NCBI GenBank assembly: GCA_947484295.1
Contig: CANKOW010000002.1
Coordinates: 1 to 64,000, forward strand
Reading direction: 5' to 3'
Length of the DNA: 64,000 bases
DNA from: Alcaligenaceae bacterium
GTDB lineage: Bacteria > Pseudomonadota > Gammaproteobacteria > Burkholderiales > Burkholderiaceae_B
In this document: positions 44,833 through 53,667 of the stretch, piece by piece
Layout: every line of letters starts with the position of its first letter
Position numbering within the stretch: the first letter of the stretch is position 1
Translations under genes and position numbers: made by a program
The notes under the pieces: generated by a model
Seen by the model: the letters and a program-made list of their open reading frames with translations, nothing else
Databases searched by the model: none
What the model was told of the DNA's origin: nothing

Positions 44833-46392
44833 GTGATCTTAGGCGAAATCTTTGAAAGAAATGCTGCGCTCTACGGCGACCAGACTGCAATTTACTTCAA
44901 TGGCAACACAATCACCCATGCAGAGCTGTTAACACAAGCCTATCAACTGGGCAATGCGCTACTGTCGTTAGGCCTGCGTCGCCAAGACCGGGTCGCGATA
45001 TTGGCACAAAACTGCGTCGAAACGCTTGAATTGATCGCAGCCGCCGGGCTAACGGGCCTGACCTGCGTTGGGCTCAACTACCGGCTGAGTGCGCGTGAGC
45101 AAGTGCATATTCTTCAGGATAGCGCCCCAAGCGTATGGCTCTTTGAGGCGCAATACGCCGAGCGCGTGCAAGAGATTTGCGCGAGCTTAACGACGCTTCC
45201 GACCCTCATCTGCATCGGTGTGCCGACCAATGCTCTCACCCACACCTACCACGACTACGGGCAGCTGGTCAGCCAAGCCGCAACGACCCGGCCGGCCTTG
45301 ATCGCACGCGAGTACGACACCATCTTTTTGGTCTACACCAGCGGCACGACCGGCCAACCCAAAGGGGTCATGCACAGCCAGCGCGGGCAACTTGAGCAAA
45401 CCAAGAGTTGCTCAAATGTCTTTGCTGCGAGCCCGCAAGATTGCGCGTTGCTTGTGATGCCTTTCTACCACTTGGGTGCGCTCAGTATTTACTTGTCATA
45501 TGCCTGGGCCGGGGGCGCCGTTGCGGTGCATCGCGCCTTTGACGCCAGCCAAGTCTTATTGGCACTTTCGCAACAACCGATCACAGCCGCGCTTTTGGCT
45601 CCAATTATGATTCAAACGCTGCTTGACGCACCAAGCGAGCAGCTCGATCAACCCAATAGGTTGCACACGGTTATTTATTCATCCGCACCCATGCCTGTAC
45701 CCTTGCTTAAGCGAGCGATCCAGAAATTTGGGCCGATCTTTATGCAGGTCTATGGCATGACTGAAAGCATGCTCGGCACGTGCCTCTACAAGCATCAACA
45801 CACACTCACCGGCCAGCCACACGAAACCAAACGCCTCGCCTCGGCGGGGCAACCCTATTTTGGTTGTCAGATTGTGCTTCGCAAAGGTGATGGCTCAATT
45901 TGCGATACCAACGAAGTTGGCGAAATCACCATCCTGTCTGACGCCACGATGCAAGGCTACTGGAACAACTCTGTCGCCACGCATCAAGCACTCAGGGATG
46001 GCTGGTGCTACACCGGCGACCTAGGCTACTTTGATGCTCAGCATTTTCTCTTTTTAGTCGATCGAAAAAAAGACATGATCATTTCGGGCGGCGAAAATAT
46101 TTATTCGCGTGAAGTCGAAGAGGCGCTGCTGACACACCCCTCGGTCTTTGAGGTCGCCGTTGTGGGTGCGCCCGACAACACTTGGGGCGAAGCAGTCGTG
46201 GCTTTTATCGTCTGCCGCGGACAGCAGCCCGACTCGCAAGAGCTGATCGAGCACTGTCGACAACAAATCGCAAGTTATAAAAAGCCTAAGTCCATTTTTT
46301 TTATCGAAGCTCTGCCCCGTATCTTGAGCACCAATAAAGTCGATAAAAAAGCGTTACGCGCACGTATGCTTCATGTTGCCGCGCAACATTAA
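44833..46392 (+). CDS. AMP-forming acyl-CoA ligase
   Basis: This 519-residue ANL-superfamily enzyme would activate a carboxylic acid with ATP and CoA. The P-loop is Y-T-S-G-T-T-G-Q-P-K-G (motif A3); V-Y-G-M-T-E (A5), Y-T-G-D-L-G-Y (A7), D-R-K-K-D-M-I-I-S-G-G-E-N-I-Y (hinge) and the C-terminal lysine of N-K-V-D-K-K follow in order. GTG start at 44833 after A-A-A-G-G. The motifs fit fatty or aromatic acid ligases. It is followed after 171 bp by the Liv transporter operon. Confidence 0.93.
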   Translation: MILGEIFERNAALYGDQTAIYFNGNTITHAELLTQAYQLGNALLSLGLRRQDRVAILAQNCVETLELIAAAGLTGLTCVGLNYRLSAREQVHILQDSAPSVWLFEAQYAERVQEICASLTTLPTLICIGVPTNALTHTYHDYGQLVSQAATTRPALIAREYDTIFLVYTSGTTGQPKGVMHSQRGQLEQTKSCSNVFAASPQDCALLVMPFYHLGALSIYLSYAWAGGAVAVHRAFDASQVLLALSQQPITAALLAPIMIQTLLDAPSEQLDQPNRLHTVIYSSAPMPVPLLKRAIQKFGPIFMQVYGMTESMLGTCLYKHQHTLTGQPHETKRLASAGQPYFGCQIVLRKGDGSICDTNEVGEITILSDATMQGYWNNSVATHQALRDGWCYTGDLGYFDAQHFLFLVDRKKDMIISGGENIYSREVEEALLTHPSVFEVAVVGAPDNTWGEAVVAFIVCRGQQPDSQELIEHCRQQIASYKKPKSIFFIEALPRILSTNKVDKKALRARMLHVAAQH

Positions 46393-46563
46393 ATGAATTG
46401 ACCAGCCATATAGGCTTACGCCTAAACCTTTCATTGGACACAGAGGCAAAATCCTGAAAGAATGCGCCGAGTGACTCGTTCGTAGCAAAAACGAAAAATA
46501 AAACCCGTTGTGACCAGGCCTGCCTTTTGCACGCTTTGCTCACCGCACTTTAGGAGCAATCTT

Positions 46564-47682
46564 ATGAAAAAATTCATCTTAGGGCTTACCCTGATTCAAG
46601 CTGCCTGGGCTCTGCCCGCGGTGGCCGCAGACTACAAGATCGGTGCAATTTTTCCGATGAGTGGTGCAAATGCCGAGTACGGCCAAATTTTTGGCACAGG
46701 CGTTAATTTAGCAATTGAACACATCAACGCCGACAAAAAACTATCAGGCACCTTATCAGTAATTTACGAAGACAGTCAGGCCCTGCCTGCGCAGGGCGTG
46801 ACTGCGGCCACCAAACTGGTCAACGTGTCCAAAGTGCCTTATGCGCTGTCGGCCTTCACAGGCGTCTCTAAAGCCGTTGCTCCAGTCGGTGCGCGCACTA
46901 AAACCGTGATAGTCAACGGAGGCGCCGTTGGCCCCGACCTCGCAACGCTGGGTGACTACTTCTGGAACGTGATTCCATTGGCCAACTTTGAAGTTCGCAC
47001 CATGGCGCCCTTCTTGGTCAAAGAAAAGGGCTTTAAACGCGTTGCGATGGTGTACGTCGATGATCCAATCGGTCAGGCGCTCTTAACAGACCTTGGTACC
47101 GAGGTCAAAACCGCCGGCGGCGAAATGGTGGGTAGCTTTTCGATTCCGACAACTGCACAACAATTTTCGGGCATTGCGGCTCGCATACGCGACACCAAAC
47201 CCGATGTTGTCTACATTGCGTCTTACGGCAATCAACAAGTCCAGTTGATTAAACAACTGCGCGATAACGGCATTAACCAGCCCATCGCAAGCTACTCGGC
47301 CTTTTCAACACCATCTGTTTTATCTTTGCCTGAAGCTAAAGGCGTTTACTTCACTGCTCAGCAGCTGAACCTGACGCGCGATGACCCACTGACCAAGCGC
47401 GTAGTCGCCGATTACAAAGCAAAGTACAACAAAGAGCCAGGCGCCTACGTGGTGAACTACTACAACGCGGTATTAACGTTTGCTGAGCTCGCCTCGGCGC
47501 TCGAAAAAGCAGGCAAACCCGTCACAGGCGAAAACTTACTGGCCCAACGCAAAGCCACCAAGACCTTTGAGTTTGTTGGTGCAACCGTGTCGTTCGCTGA
47601 AGATGGCACAGTCAAAGCCCCGATCCAAATCAATCAGATCGTAGGCGACGGCACTTCCAAAGTAATCGTGGCAGGAAAATAA
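46564..47682 (+). CDS. Liv-type ABC transporter periplasmic binding protein
   Basis: This is a type I periplasmic receptor of the branched-chain amino acid family, 372 residues from ATG 46564 (T-A-G-G-A-G upstream; the frame from 46510 is rejected). The signal peptide is M-K-K-F-I-L-G-L-T-L to A-V-A-A-D. The mature start Y-K-I-G-A-I-F-P-M-S-G-A-N-A-E-Y-G is typical. Liv receptors in this family also bind aromatic acids and short acyl substrates, which would suit the flanking ligases. It leads a five-gene transporter operon. Confidence 0.92.
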   Translation: MKKFILGLTLIQAAWALPAVAADYKIGAIFPMSGANAEYGQIFGTGVNLAIEHINADKKLSGTLSVIYEDSQALPAQGVTAATKLVNVSKVPYALSAFTGVSKAVAPVGARTKTVIVNGGAVGPDLATLGDYFWNVIPLANFEVRTMAPFLVKEKGFKRVAMVYVDDPIGQALLTDLGTEVKTAGGEMVGSFSIPTTAQQFSGIAARIRDTKPDVVYIASYGNQQVQLIKQLRDNGINQPIASYSAFSTPSVLSLPEAKGVYFTAQQLNLTRDDPLTKRVVADYKAKYNKEPGAYVVNYYNAVLTFAELASALEKAGKPVTGENLLAQRKATKTFEFVGATVSFAEDGTVKAPIQINQIVGDGTSKVIVAGK

Positions 47683-47719
47683 GTTTTTAGCGCTTTAGCT
47701 TGCTTTAGGATATTGCCTC

Positions 47720-48592
47720 ATGCTGTTCACGCAACTTTTTATAAATGGCCTGCAAACCGGCGCGCTCTACGCGCTGATTGCAGCCGGGTTTTCGCTGATT
47801 TTTGGCATGACTCGGATTTTTCACGCGGCGCATGGGGCAACCTTTACGATTGCCGGTTATATTTTTTACGAGTGTTATTCAGTTCTACACCTAAGTTGGC
47901 CGGTGGCGGCACTTGCAGCCACCTTTGCTGCAAGCCTGTTCGGCGTGCTGCTTGACCGCTATGTCTACGCGATCATTCAGCGACACGAAGGCTCATTTTT
48001 TACGGTGTTTGTCGCTTCGTTCGGCATGGCTATCATCGTACAAAACCTGATTGCAATGATCTTTGATCGTGGCGCAGTGACGGTATCCACCCCCTTGAGT
48101 AAAAGTCTTGAGGTGATGCCCGGGCTCTATGTCGCGCCAATTGCGGCAGTGGTGATTGCCTGCGCCTTAATATTTTTTATCGCTTTGCAGTGGTTATTAA
48201 CAAAAACAAATCTGGGTATTGCTCTGCGTGCCTTGGGTGAAAACCCAAACCTGATCGAAGTCTATGGGCTCACGCCACGCCTGCTATCGCAATACGTCTT
48301 TTTGATTGGTTCAATTTTGGTTGTGCCAGCCGCCATCCTGACAGCCGCAACGTCTGGCTTGAACCCAGCCATGGGCAACCATGTGATGCTCATCAGTATT
48401 GCCGCAACAATCGTAGGCGGCGTCGGTAGTTTGCGCGGGGCCGCGATGGCCGGTTTGATTTTAGGCATGGCCGAGAATCTGTGCCTGGCAGTCATTGACC
48501 CGCAATGGAGCGAAGCCGTCACCTTTGTGATTCTGTTCTTGTTCATCCTGTTCCGCCCCGGTGGTGTGTACGGCCGTGCGGTTATGTCTTAA
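47720..48592 (+). CDS. Liv-type ABC transporter permease (LivH-like)
   Basis: This 290-residue inner-membrane permease has about eight hydrophobic segments. The start motif F-I-N-G-L-Q-T-G-A-L-Y-A-L-I-A-A-G-F-S and the ATPase-docking loop with A-L-G-E-N-P-N-L-I-E-V-Y-G-L are LivH hallmarks, and G-G-V-G-S-L-R-G-A-A follows near the end. It forms the channel with LivM-like protein. The gap to the binding-protein gene is 37 bp with A-G-G-A before the ATG. Confidence 0.93.
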   Translation: MLFTQLFINGLQTGALYALIAAGFSLIFGMTRIFHAAHGATFTIAGYIFYECYSVLHLSWPVAALAATFAASLFGVLLDRYVYAIIQRHEGSFFTVFVASFGMAIIVQNLIAMIFDRGAVTVSTPLSKSLEVMPGLYVAPIAAVVIACALIFFIALQWLLTKTNLGIALRALGENPNLIEVYGLTPRLLSQYVFLIGSILVVPAAILTAATSGLNPAMGNHVMLISIAATIVGGVGSLRGAAMAGLILGMAENLCLAVIDPQWSEAVTFVILFLFILFRPGGVYGRAVMS

Positions 48593-48605
48593 AAGAGAAC
48601 GAAAC

Positions 48606-49490
48606 ATGATTGCCTATCTTCAAAATATTGCCGTACTGTTTTGCATCAATGCGATTTTGGCGCTGACCCTGAATTTTATTATGGGTTATGCCGGTATTTT
48701 TTCGCTCGCGCATGCCATCTTCTTCGGCTTAGGTGCTTACGCCACTGCATACATCGCCATGCACGCCTCTGACTCATTGCTGCTTTGTATGGCCGCCTCG
48801 GCTGCTATTTCAGCGGTCTTGTCGATGGCGCTTGCGCTTCCAGCTTTGCGCGTACGTGGTGAGTATTTTGTGGCAGCTTCGCTGGGCTTACAAGTGATTG
48901 GCGTCACCATTTTCTCTGAATGGAAATCCATCACAGGCGGCTTGGGGGGCATGATCGGCATCCCGCGTCCCAAGCTTTGGGGGTACACCTTTAACGACGA
49001 TACTGCGTTCTTAATGCTGGCCCTGGTGGTCCTTGGCATCGTGGTAGGGATCACGGCCCTATTGGTGCGCGGCAGCTTTGGTCGCAGCTTGATGGCGATT
49101 CGTGACAGCGAGTCAGCCGCCCAAACCTATGGCAAACATGTCAACGCGGTCAAGACACTCTCAGTGGCGGTTGCTGCAGGCTTGGCTGGCGTCGCCGGTT
49201 CACTGTATGCGTTTTATATCAGTTTCATCAACGTCGAGAGCTTCGTGCTCGAGACTTCGATTCTTTTAATGGCGATGGTGATTATTGGCGGTACGGGCAC
49301 CTTGTTCGGGCCGATTGTGGGTGCGGCGCTACTGATGTCTCTGCCCGCAGCGCTGACGTATTTACCCTTTTTACCTCCAACTGAACTTGGCTCGATTCAG
49401 CAAATCATTTATGGCTTAGCCATGGTGCTCTTGATGATGTTTCGCCCAGGCGGTTTGGTGGGTGGGCGCAGCAAGGAGAAGTCAGCATGA
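48606..49490 (+). CDS. Liv-type ABC transporter permease (LivM-like)
   Basis: This is the second permease, 294 residues from ATG 48606. The longer frame from 48561 overlaps livH and is rejected. Hallmarks are L-A-L-T-L-N-F-I-M-G-Y-A-G-I-F-S-L-A-H-A, the docking loop A-I-R-D-S-E-S-A-A-Q-T-Y-G, and G-G-T-G-T-L-F-G-P-I-V-G-A. The stop overlaps the next ATPase start in A-T-G-A. Confidence 0.93.
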   Translation: MIAYLQNIAVLFCINAILALTLNFIMGYAGIFSLAHAIFFGLGAYATAYIAMHASDSLLLCMAASAAISAVLSMALALPALRVRGEYFVAASLGLQVIGVTIFSEWKSITGGLGGMIGIPRPKLWGYTFNDDTAFLMLALVVLGIVVGITALLVRGSFGRSLMAIRDSESAAQTYGKHVNAVKTLSVAVAAGLAGVAGSLYAFYISFINVESFVLETSILLMAMVIIGGTGTLFGPIVGAALLMSLPAALTYLPFLPPTELGSIQQIIYGLAMVLLMMFRPGGLVGGRSKEKSA

Positions 49491-50239
49491 CGACCTCAAC
49501 TTCGCCGCAAGAGATCTTGCTAGAAATTAAAAACGTCAATAAAAATTTTGGTGGCTTACAAGCCATTGATGATGTGACGCTCGATCTTCCAGCCGGTGTG
49601 ATTACGACCTTGGTAGGTCCGAATGGTGCGGGCAAAACGACCTTATTCAACCTGATCACGGGGCACTTAATCCCGAGCAGTGGCACCATACATTGGCTGG
49701 GCAAGCCACTGAAAGGCTTTCAGCCTTGGCAGGTCGCCCGCCTAGGCATCGCACGGACCTTTCAAGATTTGCGCCTGTACAGTCAAATGACGGTCGAAGA
49801 AAATGTCATGACAGTCACAGAGCGCAGCAGTTGGCTCTGGCAAGGTGGTCGCCAAGCCGCCGAGCAACGCGTCACTGAAATTTTGACTGAAACACAGCTT
49901 CTCGACAAACGCCACGAACGTGCGGTTGATCTTGCCTACGCCGAACGAAAATTTTTAAGTCTTGCGCGGATTATGGCAAGCGAGGCCAAGCTCTGGCTGC
50001 TTGATGAGCCCGCTTCGGGTCTAGACCCTCGCTCGTTTGATCGCTTCGTGACCTTGTTACGCGATTATGCCAAGCGTGGAATCACAATTTGCATCATTGA
50101 ACATAACCTTGATATCGTCATTAAGCTTTCAGACCGCGTTGCGTTTTTGGATCAAGGCAAATTGCTTGCCCAAGGCAGCTCTGAAGATATCCTAAAAGAT
50201 CCGCACCTGGCAGCCATCTACTTTGGAGAGCGCGCATGA
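49487..50239 (+). CDS. Liv-type ABC transporter ATPase (LivG-like)
   Basis: This ATPase is 250 residues. Walker A is G-P-N-G-A-G-K-T, with the LivG-specific Q-loop region G-I-A-R-T-F-Q-D-L-R and Walker B W-L-L-D-E-P-A-S-G-L. The signature is degenerate: L-A-Y-A-E-R-K replaces the usual L-S-x-G-x-Q, close to the L-S-Y-G-x-x-R version normal in LivG. It overlaps both neighbours by 4 bp. Confidence 0.93.
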   Translation: MTTSTSPQEILLEIKNVNKNFGGLQAIDDVTLDLPAGVITTLVGPNGAGKTTLFNLITGHLIPSSGTIHWLGKPLKGFQPWQVARLGIARTFQDLRLYSQMTVEENVMTVTERSSWLWQGGRQAAEQRVTEILTETQLLDKRHERAVDLAYAERKFLSLARIMASEAKLWLLDEPASGLDPRSFDRFVTLLRDYAKRGITICIIEHNLDIVIKLSDRVAFLDQGKLLAQGSSEDILKDPHLAAIYFGERA

Positions 50240-50952
50240 CCGCGGCTAATTTTCTTAAAGCCAAGAACCTGCGCGTAGGTTACGGTGGCAGACCTGTACT
50301 AGACAACTTTAGCGTCAGCTTGGGCTACAACGAAGTACTGTGCCTGATCGGTCATAACGGTGCCGGTAAATCGACCTTATTGAAGGCCTTGTTTGGCCTG
50401 GTGCCCTTAGCCGAAGGGACCATTACGCTTGAGGGTAACGTCGTCGCTAAGCCCGATCCACGCGGCATGAATGCCGCAAGTATCGCGATGGTTCCAGAAG
50501 GTCGAGGCGTGTTCCCAGGCTTAACTGTCGCCGAGATCATGCGACTAGGCTTTTGGGCCAACGGCATCCCCGTAGGCGAACAGGCGGCACGGCTTGACTG
50601 GGTGATGAGCGTACTGCCGATGATCAAAAAGTTTTATACACAGCGCGCGGGCACACTCTCGGGCGGCCAACAACAGATGGTGTCCTTGGGCCGCGCCTTG
50701 CTTGGTCAACCGCGATGCCTGCTGCTCGACGAGCCCTCAATCGGTCTGGCACCAAAACTTTTTCAAGATTTGGCGGGCCCCTTACGCGCTCTGCAGCAAG
50801 AGCGCAAAATGTCGATTTTGATTGTTGAACAAAATATTCGCGAAGCACTCAAAATTTCAGACCGCGTGATCGTGATGAAATCAGGTGAACTCATTCGTGA
50901 AGGTACCCCCGAGGCCTTCAGCAACAATGCCGATCTGATGGAACTTTATTAA
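50236..50952 (+). CDS. Liv-type ABC transporter ATPase (LivF-like)
   Basis: This is the second ATPase, 238 residues: Walker A G-H-N-G-A-G-K-S, V-P-E-G-R-G-V-F-P-G-L (LivF-specific), signature L-S-G-G-Q-Q-Q and Walker B L-L-L-D-E-P-S-I-G-L. The start overlaps the livG-like stop. It ends the transporter operon, and 81 bp later a second acyl-CoA ligase begins, so the ligase may be co-transcribed. Confidence 0.94.
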   Translation: MTAANFLKAKNLRVGYGGRPVLDNFSVSLGYNEVLCLIGHNGAGKSTLLKALFGLVPLAEGTITLEGNVVAKPDPRGMNAASIAMVPEGRGVFPGLTVAEIMRLGFWANGIPVGEQAARLDWVMSVLPMIKKFYTQRAGTLSGGQQQMVSLGRALLGQPRCLLLDEPSIGLAPKLFQDLAGPLRALQQERKMSILIVEQNIREALKISDRVIVMKSGELIREGTPEAFSNNADLMELY

Positions 50953-51033
50953 TACCCTTCGGTTGGCCAGGTTGCACAGAGAACGCTATTCATATTTTGC
51001 AACTGGACGCCTTTCAGCAGGGCCTTTATTGAC

Positions 51034-52755
51034 ATGACGCATTCGTATACATTGCGCTCGGTCTATGAGCATCACTTCCTTCAAGCACCCAATGCGACCA
51101 TGCTGATCCAAGAGGGTCAGCACATTTCGTATTTGCAGTTTGAACAACTCGTACAAGACTCCGAAACATGGCTCGGTCAGCAGGGCGTTAAGCAAGGCGA
51201 TCGTGTTGCCGTTTGGCTCATCAACCGCGTTGAATGGCTTGCTATCTTTTTTGCGCTGGCTCGCTTAGGCGCGACCTTAGTTGCCGTCAATACAAAATAC
51301 CGCAGTCACGAAGTGCACTACATCCTGACAAACTCGCAGGCGCAGTTTTTAATCCTACAATTGAATTTTCGAAAAATTGATTTTGCCGAGGTGATTAAAG
51401 GCGTTGATGCAAGTGACTTGACGCATCTCAAGACGATCATGATGGTCGATGCAGATGAAAACACCCCCACGACTCTGTTGGGCCGACCGGTTGAACGCTT
51501 TTTGCCTATGCTCGCAAAACCGTCGGCTCGATCTTTGAGTGAGCCGCCCAAAGCGTTCGGCGACGCATCACAGCAACGCACAATGGTTGATTTTTTCGAA
51601 CAGACGCAGCCCGATGCTCACGCGTTTGCACAACTAGAACCAAATCCAGACACTACTCAATCCTTAGCGCTCGAAGACCTGCCCGTTATTTTTTTCACGA
51701 CGTCGGGTACGACCAAGGGCCCAAAGCTTGTCGTACACACACAAAAGACTCTCAGCGAGCACGTACGACACATCGCGACGGGCTATCAGTTCGGCGCACC
51801 CGGTGATGCGTTACTGACCGCTCTGCCGCTCTGTGGCGTTTACGGGCTAGATAGCGCGTTGGCGGCCATTGCAGCAAGAATGCCTGTCGTGTTGATGGAT
51901 TTTTTTGACGTTACCTCAGCCAGTCAGTTAATCAAGCAGCACCAGATCACGCACATTTTTGGTAGCGACGAAATGCTGCGTCGCTTTGCAGAGCAAAACC
52001 CAGAGCCCATCGCCTTTACCTCGCTCAAGCTGTTTGGTTTTGCGGCCTTTAGTGCACGCTTTATTGAACTCGCGCAAGAGCTCATCCCGCGAGGGTTTCC
52101 GATGCAAGGCCTCTATGGCTCGAGCGAAGTACATTCTTTATTTTCAGCGCAGCACCCTGAGCTACCCCTCGAAGAGCGTGTACTAGGCGGAGGCACACCC
52201 GCTGCCGGCGCGCTCGCGTCGGTGCGAGTACGCGACCCTGACACCTTAGCACTCTGCGCTACTGGCCTGTCAGGTGAGCTCGAAATCAAATCAGCCACCC
52301 TCTTCAAAGGCTACTTCAATAACCCCGAGGCGACTGCACAAGCCTTCACCCCAGACGGTTACTTTAAAACGGGTGATCTAGGCTACCTGCGCGGTGATGG
52401 CAGTTTTGTGTATCAATCACGCATGGGCGACACTATGCGTCTGGGTGGCTTTTTAGTTGACCCGGCTGAAATCGAAGATGTCTTAGCCGCACAACCCGAC
52501 ATTGAAAGCGCACAAGTGGTGGGTGTCGAAATCAACGGTCAACCGCGTGCGGTGGCCTTCGCGATCGCAAAAAATAAGCGATGCCCACCAGATACGCGTG
52601 CAACCCTCAAGGGTGTCGCCAACACACTCGCTGCTTTTAAGATCCCCGCACACCTTTGGTTTGTTGATGAGTTTCCAACAACAGCCAGTGCCAACGGACA
52701 AAAATTTCAACGCGTCAAACTCAGAGAGCTTGCGCTAGAGAAACTAGCTACTTAG
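51034..52755 (+). CDS. AMP-binding acyl-CoA ligase, divergent
   Basis: This is a 573-residue ANL-family enzyme. The P-loop is T-T-S-G-T-T-K-G-P-K. A5 is L-Y-G-S-S-E, A7 is K-T-G-D-L-G-Y, and the hinge R-M-G-D-T-M-R-L-G-G-F lacks the usual D-R-x-K-D. The C-terminal lysine in N-G-Q-K-F-Q-R is present. An insertion near 145-200, rich in Pro and Ser, separates it from the 44.8-kb ligase. The substrate is unknown; its place behind the Liv genes suggests it activates the imported acid. It overlaps the next minus-strand gene by 8 bp tail to tail. Confidence 0.88.
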   Translation: MTHSYTLRSVYEHHFLQAPNATMLIQEGQHISYLQFEQLVQDSETWLGQQGVKQGDRVAVWLINRVEWLAIFFALARLGATLVAVNTKYRSHEVHYILTNSQAQFLILQLNFRKIDFAEVIKGVDASDLTHLKTIMMVDADENTPTTLLGRPVERFLPMLAKPSARSLSEPPKAFGDASQQRTMVDFFEQTQPDAHAFAQLEPNPDTTQSLALEDLPVIFFTTSGTTKGPKLVVHTQKTLSEHVRHIATGYQFGAPGDALLTALPLCGVYGLDSALAAIAARMPVVLMDFFDVTSASQLIKQHQITHIFGSDEMLRRFAEQNPEPIAFTSLKLFGFAAFSARFIELAQELIPRGFPMQGLYGSSEVHSLFSAQHPELPLEERVLGGGTPAAGALASVRVRDPDTLALCATGLSGELEIKSATLFKGYFNNPEATAQAFTPDGYFKTGDLGYLRGDGSFVYQSRMGDTMRLGGFLVDPAEIEDVLAAQPDIESAQVVGVEINGQPRAVAFAIAKNKRCPPDTRATLKGVANTLAAFKIPAHLWFVDEFPTTASANGQKFQRVKLRELALEKLAT

Positions 52756-53563
52756 CCACACCCGGCTCGTAACGCGCCCCCAACCGCAGCGCTTCAGCCC
52801 TTAAAAATTCAAGCGCTAACGCAGCCGGCTCAGGGTCACCCTTCACGCCTAGCTCAATGTGCGGCACGCCGCCACCCTCACCCACTGAGGGCAAACTAAA
52901 GGCTCTTACACCCGGCCATTTTTGCTCGAGCGCCTCGAGTGCAGGCGTGATCCGCGATTCGGGCATGCCATAGACCAAGAATGAATGTTCAACCTGCTGA
53001 TTTTTGTGATGCAAGTGTGAATAGCGGCTATCAAGCGTCGCCTCGAGCATCGGCCAGGCCATCACCGGAAACCCCGGCACAAACGTATGGTTTTGAATGA
53101 AAAACCCAGGGATGCGATTAAACGGATTGACGACCGCCTCGCAACCTTGCGGAAAATAACCCATCTGCAAGCGCTGCTGATTTTCAGGCGCGTTGATATC
53201 AGGATTACCCCCGCCCTTGGCAGCAGTTTCGGCCACTCGCAGGCCAATCTGCTCAGCGGCAAAGGGGTGCAGAGCCAAAGGTAATTTCAGTGCGGCAGCG
53301 GCCGCCTGACGGGTATGGTCATCGGGCGTAGCGCCGATCCCACCACAGCTAAACACGATATCGCCCGACGCAAAGCTGCGTTCAAGCGCCGCTGTCAGCA
53401 AGGCACGATCATCGGACAAGACTGTGGCCCAAGCCAACTGTAGGCCACGTGCGCTCAATAATTCGATTACCTTAGACATGTGCTTGTCTTGCCGGCGACC
53501 AGACAAGATTTCGTCGCCCACGATAATCAAACCAATCCGCGCGTTGTCTTGAGAAGCAGACAT
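52748..53563 (-). CDS. CinA N-terminal/MoaB-type molybdopterin-binding domain protein
   Basis: This 271-residue protein belongs to the competence/damage-inducible protein A (CinA N-terminal) family. I-V-G-D-E-I-L-S-G-R-R-Q-D at the N-terminus and S-C-G-G-I-G-A-T-P-D-D (about 85) form the MoCF-fold binding site. No C-terminal nicotinamide-nucleotide amidase domain is present, so this is the short form. Relatives have ADP-ribose or CoA pyrophosphatase roles, which is not established here. ATG 53563 is preferred over 53590 since the upstream residues do not match the family. Confidence 0.85.
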   Translation of the reverse strand: MSASQDNARIGLIIVGDEILSGRRQDKHMSKVIELLSARGLQLAWATVLSDDRALLTAALERSFASGDIVFSCGGIGATPDDHTRQAAAAALKLPLALHPFAAEQIGLRVAETAAKGGGNPDINAPENQQRLQMGYFPQGCEAVVNPFNRIPGFFIQNHTFVPGFPVMAWPMLEATLDSRYSHLHHKNQQVEHSFLVYGMPESRITPALEALEQKWPGVRAFSLPSVGEGGGVPHIELGVKGDPEPAALALEFLRAEALRLGARYEPGVAK

Positions 53564-53640
53564 GATGTTTCCAGAAAAAATTGAAGTCAATCGAATTTAA
53601 GAATAGTCGACATTTCAGCACAAATGCGCTGACCTTGGTC

Positions 53641-53659
53641 GACTGATAGCGTGCCAGTC
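53641..53659 (-). other. Small hairpin after the EI24-like gene
   Basis: A 5-bp stem (G-A-C-T-G/C-A-G-T-C) with a 9-nt loop lies 9 bp beyond the EI24-like stop and before the CinA-like gene. No T-run follows it, and a run of T precedes it. Weak evidence only. Confidence 0.25.
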
Positions 53660-53667
53660 AAAAACAT

